The notes under the pieces: generated by a model
Database searches by the model: none
Told to the model about the DNA's origin: nothing
What the model saw: the letters and a program-made list of their open reading frames with translations, nothing else
In this document: one piece after another, positions 26,125 to 35,205 of the stretch
Layout: each line of letters starts with the position of its first letter
How positions within the stretch are numbered: the stretch's first letter is position 1
Assembly: GCA_016706225.1 (NCBI GenBank)
Contig: JADJKB010000025.1
Location: 812,207-876,206 of the forward strand
Origin: Myxococcales bacterium
GTDB lineage: Bacteria > Myxococcota_A > Polyangia > Polyangiales > Polyangiaceae
Reading direction: 5' to 3'
Length of the DNA: 64,000 nucleotides
Translations under genes and position numbers: made by a program

Positions 26125-27444
26125 TCAGGCAGCCGAGACGCGCGAAGTCTTGGGTGTCTCGCTGGCCTTCTCGGTGGCCAGACGCTCGACCTCGACACGG
26201 ATGACCCGGCGGTCGTCAGCCTCGCGGACGTGGAACGCAAACCCGTGTTCTTCGATCTTGCTCCCGACTTCAGGCACCAGCCCGAGCCGCTCGAGCAACA
26301 GCCCGCCCACGGTGTTGTAGTCACCGTCCTCCGGGAATCCGGCGTTCAATAGCCGATTGAGCTCCACGATGGACACGCTCGCGTCGACGGAGAATCGGCC
26401 TTCGCCCAGCTCGACCACACTCTGTTCGTCGACGTCGTGTTCGTCCTGAATGTCGCCCACGATTTCCTCGATCAGATCCTCGAGGGTGACGATGCCGCTC
26501 ATGCCGCCGAACTCGTCGATGACGATGGCCATGTGGTGGCGCCCGGCACGCATGTCCTTGAGCACCTTGCTGGCTTCTTGCGTCTCGGGGACGAACGCCA
26601 CCGGCCGCCGCAGGATCCCCTCGATGTTCACCGTCTCGAGCCGAGTGTGCTGCGCCGCATGGGTCAGGAGATCCTTGGCGTGCAGGATGCCGACGACGTT
26701 GTCGATGCGCTCGCGGTACACCGGATAGCGGGAGTGCCCACACTCGCCGACCCGTCGCAGCAGCTCCTCGGCGTCGGTCTCGATGTCGAAGGCGGTGACC
26801 CGGGTTCGGGAGATCATCGCCTGGCCCGCGGTCAGATCGCCGAACTCCAGCACGTTGCGCACCATCTCGGCCTGATCGTGATCGATGGCGCCGGCCTTCT
26901 CGCCCTCGCTGACCAGGATCTCCATCTCCGTCTCCGTCACCCGCGGGGGAGGGATGGTCTGGGCGACCGTGACCACGCGCCGGCCGACGACGCGGCCGAG
27001 CAGCCACATGGGTGCCGCCAGCGGCACGGCCAGGAGCTCCAGTGGCCTGAGGAACCGCAGCATCCACACCCCGGTGCGCTCGGGCGCTCGCAGGACGACC
27101 CCCTTCAGCACCTCGGACGGGAGCCCGTAGCCGAGCACGGCCGCCATGGCGGCGACCAGCGGAGACCAGGCGCCGAACAGGTACCCGGTCTGCTGAATCA
27201 GGAGTGCGGCGCTGGTCGCGATGCCGACGACGCGGAACACCAGCCAGCGCGACTCGATCTGCTGGCCTTGATCGATGTAACGCTCGAGCGCCGCTCGGTT
27301 CTTGCCCTCGAGCATCTCCCGCAGCGCCGCCTTGCGCGGGCCCGAGAGGCTGCTCATGGCGGCGCTAGCAGCGCCGAAGACTGAGACGACAGCGGCAGGG
27401 ACCGCCCCGAGGAACAGGCCGATGACGGTAGGTGGTGAGTCCAA
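26125..27444 (-). CDS. CNNM/CorC-type transmembrane protein with CBS domains
   Basis: About 439 residues arranged as in the hemolysin/CNNM magnesium-transporter family: an N-terminal membrane region with helices (IGLFLGAVPAAVVSVFGAAS and three more up to about residue 150), a CBS pair (about 190-315, with MISRTRVTAFDIE and HMAIVIDEFGGMSGIVTLEDL) and a C-terminal CorC_HlyC domain (YNTVGGLLLERLG). Role is inferred as divalent-cation export or its regulation. The start is uncertain: a TTG at 27444 keeps the first helix, while the first ATG (27357) would remove it. A second gene starts in the opposite direction close by. Confidence 0.8.
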   Translation of the reverse strand: MDSPPTVIGLFLGAVPAAVVSVFGAASAAMSSLSGPRKAALREMLEGKNRAALERYIDQGQQIESRWLVFRVVGIATSAALLIQQTGYLFGAWSPLVAAMAAVLGYGLPSEVLKGVVLRAPERTGVWMLRFLRPLELLAVPLAAPMWLLGRVVGRRVVTVAQTIPPPRVTETEMEILVSEGEKAGAIDHDQAEMVRNVLEFGDLTAGQAMISRTRVTAFDIETDAEELLRRVGECGHSRYPVYRERIDNVVGILHAKDLLTHAAQHTRLETVNIEGILRRPVAFVPETQEASKVLKDMRAGRHHMAIVIDEFGGMSGIVTLEDLIEEIVGDIQDEHDVDEQSVVELGEGRFSVDASVSIVELNRLLNAGFPEDGDYNTVGGLLLERLGLVPEVGSKIEEHGFAFHVREADDRRVIRVEVERLATEKASETPKTSRVSAA

Positions 27445-27550
27445 TGACCGAGACGCATGGGGCGCCTCCGCGGCACCCCCTCCAGAGGGAACCTTAGCGT
27501 CCGGCCAATGCGGTGCGCAACCCGGCGAGCCACCGGACCGAGTGGGCCGC

Positions 27551-28177
27551 GTGTCGCAACGAGCCATTGCCGCCGAGCGTCCCCAGGGTCGACCGCTCAC
27601 AAAGCCACGAACCCCCGGTAAACACAAAACAAAGGCACAACAGTTTCGGGATGTCCTCCTGGGGCCTCCGCTCCCACCCAAGCCTGCCAGCCCTGCAATT
27701 CCGAGGGCCGCGCCGGCGCAGACCGCCCTTCGCGCACCGCAGACACCGTCGCCGTCCGAGCCCCCAGTGCGCGCGCCACTCCGCCCTTTGCTGGAGGAGC
27801 ACGGCTCGGAGCCCCGCGGCCTCCCGTTCACGAGCGAGCCGCTGGACCCGCTGGCTCGGACCTTGGCCGTGCCCTTCGCCCGCGCCGTCGAGCCCCCGCC
27901 CGCGCCGAGGCAGGGGCCCGGGGTGGCGCTCCCGGACACGGTCTTGCTCGAGCAACTCGTGAAGCGTTTGTCGTTCGGCGGGAACGGGCGGCGGGGTGCC
28001 GCCCGCATCGAGCTGTGTGCGGGCTCGCTGGCGGGGGCGACCCTGGTCGTGCATGCCGAGGGGCGCGAGCTGACGCTCCAGATCGACGGGGCCGATCCCA
28101 TCCAGGCTCGCGCGTTCAGCGAGCGCATCGGGCGTCGCTTGACCGAGAAGGGGTTCGTATTTCACGACGGCACCTGA
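27551..28177 (+). CDS. Hypothetical protein, Pro/Arg-rich with a FliK-like C-terminus
   Basis: About 208 residues from a possible GTG at 27551; the true start may be further downstream because the first 40 codons are AT-richer than the rest. The N-terminal two-thirds is Pro/Ala/Arg-rich. The last 75 residues form a compact segment (TVLLEQLVKRLSFGG, ARIELCAGSLAGATLVVHAEG, LTLQIDG) that resembles the C-terminal hook-length-control domain of FliK/YscP proteins. That likeness is weak and no secretion genes are adjacent. Confidence 0.4.
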   Translation: MSQRAIAAERPQGRPLTKPRTPGKHKTKAQQFRDVLLGPPLPPKPASPAIPRAAPAQTALRAPQTPSPSEPPVRAPLRPLLEEHGSEPRGLPFTSEPLDPLARTLAVPFARAVEPPPAPRQGPGVALPDTVLLEQLVKRLSFGGNGRRGAARIELCAGSLAGATLVVHAEGRELTLQIDGADPIQARAFSERIGRRLTEKGFVFHDGT

Positions 28178-28274
28178 ACCGGTTGCTGTCGCCGCGCGGC
28201 TCGAGCTCCCGACCTGCCGTTGCCGGCGTTGCCCCGGCCAGCGAGGTGCGGGCCCCGCGAGGGCTTGGCGCCGC

Positions 28275-29165
28275 TCAAGGCTTGGGCACGAAGCCGCGCA
28301 CGACGCTGAATGCGTCCGCCTCACCGCGCTGACCGAGCGCACACAGCTCTTGGTCGGCGGACAGCCACGCGAACACCCCGGCATCGGGCGGCTCGGCCTC
28401 GAAGTGTGCGCGCGAGAGCGCGCGACCGGTGCGCGCCCGCGCGAGTCCGTCGTCCGTGAGCACGACGGTCGGCATGACCCGTCGTGCAACCTCGGTCAGG
28501 GCGAGCAACGGCTCCGCTCCGGTGAGCGGCCAACCTGCTGCCTCGTTCAGGTTGAACGCACCACTCGACAGCCTCCGCAGACGAGCCAGGTGGGCCGGCA
28601 CGCCGAGGGCTTGACCCAGGTCCCGCGCCAGCGCACGCACGTAATACCCTTTCGAGACATCCAGCTCGAGCGTGAGCTGTTCGTCGCTAGCGCCGATCAG
28701 ACACAGCTCGTTCACGCGCACGGCGCGCGCCGGCAGTTGCAGCGGTTCACCGCGGCGGGCAGCACGATAGGCGCGCTCGCCATTGACCTGAATTGCGCTG
28801 ACTGCAGGCGGAATTTGCTCGCTGCGCGAGCGTTCCGCGACGAGCGCGCGCTCCAGCACTGCGCTGTCCAGCCAGCCCGGCGCGAGCGGGCGCGTCTCGA
28901 TGACCTCACCCTCCGCGTCCAAGCTGTCGGTGCTGGTGCCGAAGCGCACGTCAGCGACGTAGCGTTTGTGCATGCCGGTCAGGTGCTGGCTGAGCTTGCA
29001 GGCCTGGCCGAACATCAACAGCACGACGCCGCTGGCCATGGGATCGAGCGTGCCGGCATGCCCGACCTGGCGTGTCTGGTAGGCCCTGCGGGCGAGCGAC
29101 ACCAGATCGTGGCTGGTCGGCCCAGAGGGTTTGTCGACGACGAGCACTCCGTGCACGGAGCTCAA
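28275..29165 (-). CDS. truB: tRNA pseudouridine(55) synthase
   Basis: This 296-residue enzyme makes pseudouridine 55 in tRNA. The catalytic Asp lies in GHAGTLDPMASGVV, preceded by VDKPSGPTSHDLV, and KGYYVRALARDLGQALG is the second family signature. Length suits TruB with a short C-terminal PUA-like region. Its start overlaps the stop of the upstream acyltransferase gene by 4 bases, so the three genes truB, acyltransferase and SDR (28275-31647) form an operon transcribed leftwards. Confidence 0.95.
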   Translation of the reverse strand: MSSVHGVLVVDKPSGPTSHDLVSLARRAYQTRQVGHAGTLDPMASGVVLLMFGQACKLSQHLTGMHKRYVADVRFGTSTDSLDAEGEVIETRPLAPGWLDSAVLERALVAERSRSEQIPPAVSAIQVNGERAYRAARRGEPLQLPARAVRVNELCLIGASDEQLTLELDVSKGYYVRALARDLGQALGVPAHLARLRRLSSGAFNLNEAAGWPLTGAEPLLALTEVARRVMPTVVLTDDGLARARTGRALSRAHFEAEPPDAGVFAWLSADQELCALGQRGEADAFSVVRGFVPKP

Positions 29166-30553
29166 CCTAGCCAGACGCTCTGTCGCTGCGCGATGCCGGT
29201 GTCCAGCATGCGCTGAATCGTGGCTCGGACGCGTTCGCTCAGGCGCCCGACGAGCACGTGATCGTCCGCGGCCTCGGGTCCGTAGCCCTCCAAGCTCAGC
29301 GGCTCACCGACGACGATCTGCCACTTGGTCGGCGCGGGCAAGAGTCCCAAGGGTCCGAGCGCCGGGAAGGTGGGGGTCACCGGTACGTAGGGCAGGCCGA
29401 TGAGCTTCGACAGGCTGTCGATGCGATAGAGCAGCGGACTGGCCTCTTCGGCGCCGATGATCGCACACGGTACGAGCGGCGTCTGGGTGCGCAGGGCGAG
29501 GCGAATGAACCCGCCGCGGCCGAAGCGCTGCAGCTTGTAGCGCTCGCGGTACAGCTTGCCGATGCCCTTCACGCCCTCGGGAAACACCGCGACCAGGCTG
29601 CCCTTGGAGAGCAGGCGCTCGGCGTTCTCCTGGCACGCGCGCACCGCGCCGATGCGGTTCATGAACGCGCCGAGGAACGGCAGGTAATAGATGAAGTCTT
29701 CGGCCAGCCAGCGCAGCTCGCGCTGCGCGGCCGGCGCGAGCCGCAGCATCGTGCGCAGCATCACTCCGTCCAGCGGCAGCGTGCCCGAGTGGTTGGCGAC
29801 GACCAGACAGCGTCCCGTCGCAGGAATGTGCTCCAGCCCCGCGGCCTCGACGCGGAAGTAGCGTTGATACAGGAAGTCCAGGAGCGGCAAGAGGCGCGCC
29901 TCGTAGCTCGGGTCGAGCCCAAAGTCGTCGACCTCCTCGGAGCGACTGCGCATGCCGAGGCGCCCCCACTGGCGCAGGTAGTAGTCGCTCGACATCAGCT
30001 CGCGCACGGCGTCGCCGACGTTGCCGTCGTCGCTGCCCGGGCGCTCCACCGGGACACTCAGCTTGGCCGCCATCTTCTGCGCCGCGCTCCCGACCTGCTC
30101 CCGAAAGCTCGGGGGCGGCGGCTCTTCCTGGGCGCCGCGGATCAAGCCGTCGAGGCGCGCCTCGAGCTCGCGGATCTGCTCGGCGACGCCCAGGTTCGAC
30201 GCGGGCCGCTCGTGCGGGGCGGCGTCCGTGGTGTCCAGCTGCTCCCACTCGGTGTTCGGGGGGGTCATGCGCGAGCCAACGCCGAGCTCCTGCTCGTCGA
30301 AGCTGTCCGCTGCGCCGTTCATGCCATCGGCGCCTGCGAGCGCGGGCCCTCGTGTGCGACTCCGGCTAGGAGTGCGGGTCGCTGTTGCCTTCTTCGCAGC
30401 GCGCGCCGGGCGGGGGCTTCTGGACGCTGCTCCACCCGCCTTCGCGGGCGCCTTGGCACCGGCCTTCGCGGGCGCCTTGGCACCGGCCTTCGCGGGCACC
30501 TTGGCGGGGGCTTTTGCAGCGGCTTTCGTGGGCGTTTTTCGGCGCGGGCTCAC
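29162..30553 (-). CDS. Phospholipid/glycerol acyltransferase with H1-like N-terminal tail
   Basis: This 463-residue protein has a Lys/Ala/Pro repeat tail at residues 1-55 (KAPAKAGAKAPAKAG), a disordered linker, and a C-terminal lysophospholipid acyltransferase domain (about 230-455). Motifs are ANHSGTLPLDG (an H-x6-D spacing like the DGAT/phytyl ester synthase branch) and VAVFPEGVKGIGK. The acyl acceptor cannot be identified. The tail is unusual for a membrane-lipid enzyme. The gene overlaps truB and the SDR gene by 4 bases on each side. Confidence 0.78.
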   Translation of the reverse strand: MSPRRKTPTKAAAKAPAKVPAKAGAKAPAKAGAKAPAKAGGAASRSPRPARAAKKATATRTPSRSRTRGPALAGADGMNGAADSFDEQELGVGSRMTPPNTEWEQLDTTDAAPHERPASNLGVAEQIRELEARLDGLIRGAQEEPPPPSFREQVGSAAQKMAAKLSVPVERPGSDDGNVGDAVRELMSSDYYLRQWGRLGMRSRSEEVDDFGLDPSYEARLLPLLDFLYQRYFRVEAAGLEHIPATGRCLVVANHSGTLPLDGVMLRTMLRLAPAAQRELRWLAEDFIYYLPFLGAFMNRIGAVRACQENAERLLSKGSLVAVFPEGVKGIGKLYRERYKLQRFGRGGFIRLALRTQTPLVPCAIIGAEEASPLLYRIDSLSKLIGLPYVPVTPTFPALGPLGLLPAPTKWQIVVGEPLSLEGYGPEAADDHVLVGRLSERVRATIQRMLDTGIAQRQSVWLG

Positions 30554-31647
30554 GCGGGGGACTCCGATAATAGTTTCACGTCGCGCAGGTGTTGAGCGCT
30601 GGCGAAGTCAATCACGGCTTCGCGGGTGGTGTAGACCGGTGAAAATCCCATGCCGCGCTCCGCGAGTGCACCGTCAGCAACGCACAGGTACTGCAAGTAG
30701 TCGAGCAGGGCCGGCGGCGCCTCCGACAGATGCGCGAGCCAGAGCGCGCGGAGCAGAGGATTCGCGAGCGGCCGCGGCAGGGGCAGCGCCACCCGTCCCG
30801 CCAGCCGCACCACGGTCGAGAGCGGTAGCACTCCGTCGCCGACGATGTTGAACACCCCCGGGGCGTCGCGGTCCACCGCCAGCTTGAGCGCCGCGACGGC
30901 GTCCGCCTCGTGCACGAACTGCATCAGCGGATCGAAACCCAGCAGCGTTGGAACGAGCCGGCGGCTCAGATACTGCGTGAGATAGTTGCGGATCGTCGGG
31001 CCCAGGATGGGCGCGGTCCTGAGCACCGTCGCGATCCGGCCCTTGCCCGGCCGCCCGAAGCGCAGGGCCTCGTTCTCGGCCTCGATCTTGTCGGCCAGGA
31101 ACGGGTCGTGTCGGCGCGCGCGAAGCGGGTGGCGCTCCGTGAGGAAATTTGGGTTCGTGGGGTGCGCGCCGTAGAGCACGGTCTGGCTCCACATCACGAG
31201 CTTCTGCACCTCACTCCTGCGGCAGGCGTTGAGCACGTGCATGGTGCCGACGCTCTCGAGCTCGTGGGCCCAGGCCGTGGCGTGGGTCGGGGAAGCGAGG
31301 AAGGCGAGGTGCACGAGCACGTCCACGCGCTCAGCCGCGAGGATCTCCGCTGCGCGCTCCTCGGCCGTCGGCTGGGTGAGATCGACGTCGTACACGCGGG
31401 TCTTCTGGCCGGCGGTGGCGGGTCGGTCGATATCGAGGGTCACGATCCGACTGACACGCTCGTCCTCTTCCAGGAGTCCAATCAGGTTCTTGCCCAGAAA
31501 CGAGCAGGCGCCGGTGACCGCGACGGAGTGTGTGACGCGCGGCACGCGGAGCGAGGACTGCGCGGACGTCTCGGCCGCGAGTGCGGTCGAAGCCGCATCG
31601 TTGCGCGGCTTTCGCTTGCCAGTGCTCGGTCGTCGCCCCTTCGGCAT
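30550..31647 (-). CDS. NAD-dependent epimerase/dehydratase family (SDR) protein
   Basis: About 365 residues. An extended SDR Rossmann domain starts at about residue 38 (SVAVTGACSFLGKNLIGLL, a GxxxxxG variant of the GxxGxxG loop) after a basic N-terminus. LVHLAFLA and the later DKIEAENEA are in the places of the family's NAD-binding and YxxxK segments, but the classical YxxxK Tyr is not evident, so activity is uncertain. ATG 31647 was chosen since the frame upstream is low-complexity. First gene of the SDR-acyltransferase-truB unit. Confidence 0.65.
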   Translation of the reverse strand: MPKGRRPSTGKRKPRNDAASTALAAETSAQSSLRVPRVTHSVAVTGACSFLGKNLIGLLEEDERVSRIVTLDIDRPATAGQKTRVYDVDLTQPTAEERAAEILAAERVDVLVHLAFLASPTHATAWAHELESVGTMHVLNACRRSEVQKLVMWSQTVLYGAHPTNPNFLTERHPLRARRHDPFLADKIEAENEALRFGRPGKGRIATVLRTAPILGPTIRNYLTQYLSRRLVPTLLGFDPLMQFVHEADAVAALKLAVDRDAPGVFNIVGDGVLPLSTVVRLAGRVALPLPRPLANPLLRALWLAHLSEAPPALLDYLQYLCVADGALAERGMGFSPVYTTREAVIDFASAQHLRDVKLLSESPA

Positions 31648-31686
31648 CGGTCCGACACCGTAATCGAACCTGCGCCAAAGTGGGAC

Positions 31687-31795
31687 TCCTAGAACACCGA
31701 TCAGCTTGCGCTGCTCGTGTTCTAGGACCCTTGCGTTGGGGCTACGCCCCAAACCCCCGGCCTTCGGCCGTGCGCGCTCCGCGCGCGAGCGCCGA
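31687..31795. repeat. Cluster of stem-loops in a divergent intergenic region
   Basis: The 305-base interval 31648-31952 lies between the divergent SDR and kinase genes. It holds a perfect 11-bp inverted repeat TCCTAGAACAC/GTGTTCTAGGA (31687-31727), then TTGGGGC/GCCCCAA, GGCC-TTC-GGCC and GCGCGC-TCC-GCGCGC hairpins up to about 31795. Because both flanking genes run outward these cannot be their terminators. They may be a REP-like element or a small structured RNA. The remainder shows nothing I recognise. Confidence 0.5.
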
Positions 31796-31952
31796 ACACC
31801 TTGCAAGTCGCTGAAAACAAACGACGTTCAACCTGTTCGGCGCTCTAGCGACCACGCTTCGGGCCCCCTGCAGAAAATCGCCTGGCCGAAGCCGGCCCCC
31901 CGCTGGGCTCACCGGCCTGTCCTCGAGGTCAGCGCTCTGGTACGTTTCGAAG

Positions 31953-33935
31953 ATGGCCGAACTGGGCGAAAAGACCAGCCCGCGCCTCGGGCCCTACCAG
32001 CTCGGTGAGCGACTCGGTGCCGGTGGCATGGCCGAGGTGTTCGTGGCGCGTCGCGCGGGTCCGCACGGGTTCGTCAAACGCTTCGCGATCAAGCGCATCT
32101 TGCCCCAGCTCGCCAAGGACTCGCACTTCGTCTCCATGTTCTGCGACGAGGCGCGGATCTGCGCGGCGCTCGCCCATCCGAACATCGTGCAGGTCGTCGA
32201 CTTCGGCGAGGAGGACGGCGAGCTGTTCATGGCCATGGAGTACGTCGAGGGCGTGTCGTGCGCTAAGCTGCTGCGCACGGTCGCCTCGCGGGGCGGGCGG
32301 GTGCCCCTGGGTGCCTCGCTGTTCATCGCGCACGAAGTGCTGCGCGCGCTCGCCTACGCCCACACCGCTCGGGACGACAGCGGGCGCCCGCTCGGCATCG
32401 TGCATCGCGACGTCTCGCCAGGGAACGTGCTGCTCGGCCGAGCCGGCGAGGTGAAGCTCACCGACTTCGGGATCGTGCGCAGCGAGTTCGTGGATCGGCG
32501 CACGAACCCCGGCGAGCTGAAGGGCAAGATCGGCTACATGTCGCCGGAGCAAGCGCTCGGCCACGAGCTGGATCCGCGCAGTGATCTGTTCGCCGTGGGC
32601 ATCATCTTGGCGGAGATGCTGCTGGCGCGCCCGCTCTTCCCCGGCCGTACCGAGCTCGAGATCTTGTCGCGCATTCACGACGCGGATCTCGGGGTGCTCG
32701 AGCGCCACGCCCAGGGGCTGCGCCCGGATCTCGTGCGCCTGCTGCGTCGCGCGCTGGCCAAGCTGCCCGCGGCTCGCATCGACTCCGCCGACGAGTTCGC
32801 CAACGAGCTGCGGCAGATCGCCGATCGCGCGGGTGTGGAGCTCAGTGACGGTGCCCTCGCCGGCTGGCTTGCCGAGCTCGGCATCATGCCGATGCAGAGC
32901 GGGACGCGGCTCGCAGTCCGCGAGCGCGGACACAGCCTGCCGGCCGAGCTCAGGGCGCTGCCGAGTGAGCAGCCTACGGAGCCGGCGCACGTGCCCTCGT
33001 CCGACGAGCGTTATCGCCTGGCGCACACCCCGCTCGGGGCGCGAGAGCTGCTGGGCGCCGCGGATCTCGCGGAGCTGCTGGCGACCGGCCGAATCCGTCC
33101 GGAGGCGCGGGTGCTGGAGGCGGGGCATCCCGCGCGAGCGGTGCGAGAGCTCGCGGGCCTCGGACATGTGGTCGCCGAGCCCGCGTATGCATTTGGCTTC
33201 TTGCCCGGGCGTGCGCAGCGCGCTCTGCTCGTTCCGCAGACGCTCGCCGCGTGGCTCTACGCTCTGGTGAGCGAGCGCGCGACGGGTCTCGTGGTGGCGC
33301 GGGATGGTGCCCGTGAGAAGCGCATCTACCTGCGGGGTGGTGCGCCGGTGCTCGTCGCGAGCACCTCGCGCGAGGAGCTGCTCGGACGGCGTTTGGTTGC
33401 CGCGGGACTGGTCCGCGCCGAGCAAATGTCCGTCGCGCTCACGGACGCAGCCGAGGGCGGGACGCATCTCGGGGTCACGCTGGTCGAGCGCGCGCTGCTG
33501 CGCCCGCTGGAGCTCATGCGCACCCTGCTCAGTCAGCTCGACGCCCGCGTGACCGAGCTCGGCAGCTGGACCGGCGGAGAGCTGGCGTTCGCGGCGGGTG
33601 AACGTCCGCACCACGAGGCGGCGCCACCGGCGCGCACTCCGGGGGCGTGGGTGACCCGCATGGTGCGCGAGCGTGTCACGGCGCGCAGTATCGAGCGCGC
33701 CCTCGCTCCGACCGGACCCTTCGCACGGAACCCGGCGGCGCGGCTCTCCGCCGACGATCTGGGTCTGACCGCCGACGAAGCTCGGGTGCTCCAGGCTGCA
33801 CCGGGTGCTCGCTCGCTCGCGGAGGTGAGCCGACGTCCCGAGCTCGCAGGCGAGAGCGCCGAGCAGCTCCAGCGCGGGTTGTTCATCGGGCTTTCGGCCG
33901 GAATTTTGGTGGCGCCGGGCTGGTCGCGTCGCTGA
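31953..33935 (+). CDS. Ser/Thr protein kinase fused to a DUF4388 (PATAN-like) domain
   Basis: This 660-residue protein has an N-terminal eukaryote-like kinase domain: glycine loop GAGGMAEVF (22-30), Lys47 (AIKRIL), HRDVSPGN (151-158), DFG (171-173) and MSPEQA. All catalytic residues are present. After a linker, residues about 425-540 look like a DUF4388/PATAN domain (GLVVARDGAREKRIYLRGGAPVLVAS), found in gliding and development regulators of Myxococcota. There is no transmembrane helix, so it is a cytoplasmic kinase. Its 3' end overlaps the convergent lipoprotein gene by 53 bases. Confidence 0.88.
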   Translation: MAELGEKTSPRLGPYQLGERLGAGGMAEVFVARRAGPHGFVKRFAIKRILPQLAKDSHFVSMFCDEARICAALAHPNIVQVVDFGEEDGELFMAMEYVEGVSCAKLLRTVASRGGRVPLGASLFIAHEVLRALAYAHTARDDSGRPLGIVHRDVSPGNVLLGRAGEVKLTDFGIVRSEFVDRRTNPGELKGKIGYMSPEQALGHELDPRSDLFAVGIILAEMLLARPLFPGRTELEILSRIHDADLGVLERHAQGLRPDLVRLLRRALAKLPAARIDSADEFANELRQIADRAGVELSDGALAGWLAELGIMPMQSGTRLAVRERGHSLPAELRALPSEQPTEPAHVPSSDERYRLAHTPLGARELLGAADLAELLATGRIRPEARVLEAGHPARAVRELAGLGHVVAEPAYAFGFLPGRAQRALLVPQTLAAWLYALVSERATGLVVARDGAREKRIYLRGGAPVLVASTSREELLGRRLVAAGLVRAEQMSVALTDAAEGGTHLGVTLVERALLRPLELMRTLLSQLDARVTELGSWTGGELAFAAGERPHHEAAPPARTPGAWVTRMVRERVTARSIERALAPTGPFARNPAARLSADDLGLTADEARVLQAAPGARSLAEVSRRPELAGESAEQLQRGLFIGLSAGILVAPGWSRR

Positions 33936-35205
33936 CGTTCGCGGCGTCTGCCGCGTCGGCGTCGCGCGCGCCCGCGTCCGCGCCGGGCTCACACGTTGCC
34001 CGAAGCCAGCTCAGCTCCTTCGAAGTCGCGAGCCAGATGCTGGCCCGAGCTCCGGAGGTCGAGAGGGAAAAACCTGTCGCGTCGGCCACCGCCATCGGGC
34101 TCGATAGCGGCGTGCCATCCGCTCCGAGCAGCGTGAGGTACACCACGCGGCGCTCGATGAACTGACAGCTGACCGGCGCGACCCAGCCGAGCAGCGCGCC
34201 GCTCCCGAGCGGACGCAGGATCACACTCTCGGGTGGCGCCGGCGTGCGCAGCTCGTGCCGCTTGCCGCTCGCGTTCACCACGACCAGTGGAAACTCCTCG
34301 GCACCGCACGGGCGATCGATGCGATCACCCGGCAGGACGACGAGCGGCTCTCCCGCGACCGTCGCGTCGTACGCGCCGTGGGGTGCGTCGATGAGCGGCT
34401 GTCTCTCTGCGCTCGCGCCGCGCACCCGAAACAGGCCGACGTGTTGGTTGCTCACCAGCGCAGCCCAGCCGTCGCCGGCTGCGTCACTCGCGGCGATCGC
34501 CAGCGGCAGCCACGGCTCGTCTCCACCGAGGTCGAGATCGACGCGCCGGAAGCTGCTCGCGGGCGCTGTGGCCTTGCCGCTGAGCCAGCTTGCGCCGGGC
34601 GCGGCCGCCGCACGCACGAGGCTGCCGAGCACCACGCACGTCTCCCCGACACAGGCGGCATCCGTGAGCTCGAGCTGATCTCCCTCCGCCAGGAGCTCGG
34701 CGGACGAACCCCCGCGCCAGAGCAGCGCGCGGGTGGTGCCGGTCACCGAGCGGCTGGTCCAGGCCCCGAGCCAACCTGCGTTCGTGCGCTCCAAGAGAGG
34801 CGGGGACTCCAGCTCCGCCCACGGCGCTTCGAGCAACGTACCGCTGGAAAAATCGATCAAGGCGGCGGCGCTGACCGGATGCGGGCGCGCGGCGCCCTCC
34901 GCTGCGCGGGCCAGCGCGAGGCTCGTGAGGGCGGAGCGCGCGGCGATGAAACGGGTCGTGCCCGTGGGCATGGGGGCGCGCTTCACTGCGCCGTCGAAGC
35001 GGCAACCTGACGGCAGGCCATAACCGCGATGGGAGTCGACGCTCGACCAGACCGGCAGCTCGAGCTTCTCCGGTGTGCCCACACCGAGCCGATCCGTCGC
35101 TCGCGCGTCGGCTGCGTCGCCGTGCGAGTCCGTGCTCTGGCAGCGCTGACACCCGGCGAGCAAGAGCGCCGCGACGAGCGCGAGGCTTTCGCCGCGCCGG
35201 CTCAC
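33883..35205 (-). CDS. Large lipoprotein of unknown function
   Basis: About 440 residues starting with a GTG at 35205 that overlaps the GNAT stop (GTGA). The signal peptide MSRRGESLALVAALLLAGC ends in a canonical lipobox LAGC. The body has repeated beta-strand segments with Trp/Gly (GWLGAWTSRSVTGTT, LLWRGGSS, GDGWAALVSN) like a beta-propeller, and the C-terminus is Ala/Asp-rich. Last gene of the gatC-gatA-GNAT-lipoprotein unit. Function unknown. Confidence 0.65.
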   Translation of the reverse strand: MSRRGESLALVAALLLAGCQRCQSTDSHGDAADARATDRLGVGTPEKLELPVWSSVDSHRGYGLPSGCRFDGAVKRAPMPTGTTRFIAARSALTSLALARAAEGAARPHPVSAAALIDFSSGTLLEAPWAELESPPLLERTNAGWLGAWTSRSVTGTTRALLWRGGSSAELLAEGDQLELTDAACVGETCVVLGSLVRAAAAPGASWLSGKATAPASSFRRVDLDLGGDEPWLPLAIAASDAAGDGWAALVSNQHVGLFRVRGASAERQPLIDAPHGAYDATVAGEPLVVLPGDRIDRPCGAEEFPLVVVNASGKRHELRTPAPPESVILRPLGSGALLGWVAPVSCQFIERRVVYLTLLGADGTPLSSPMAVADATGFSLSTSGARASIWLATSKELSWLRATCEPGADAGARDADAADAANVSDATSPAPPKFRPKAR

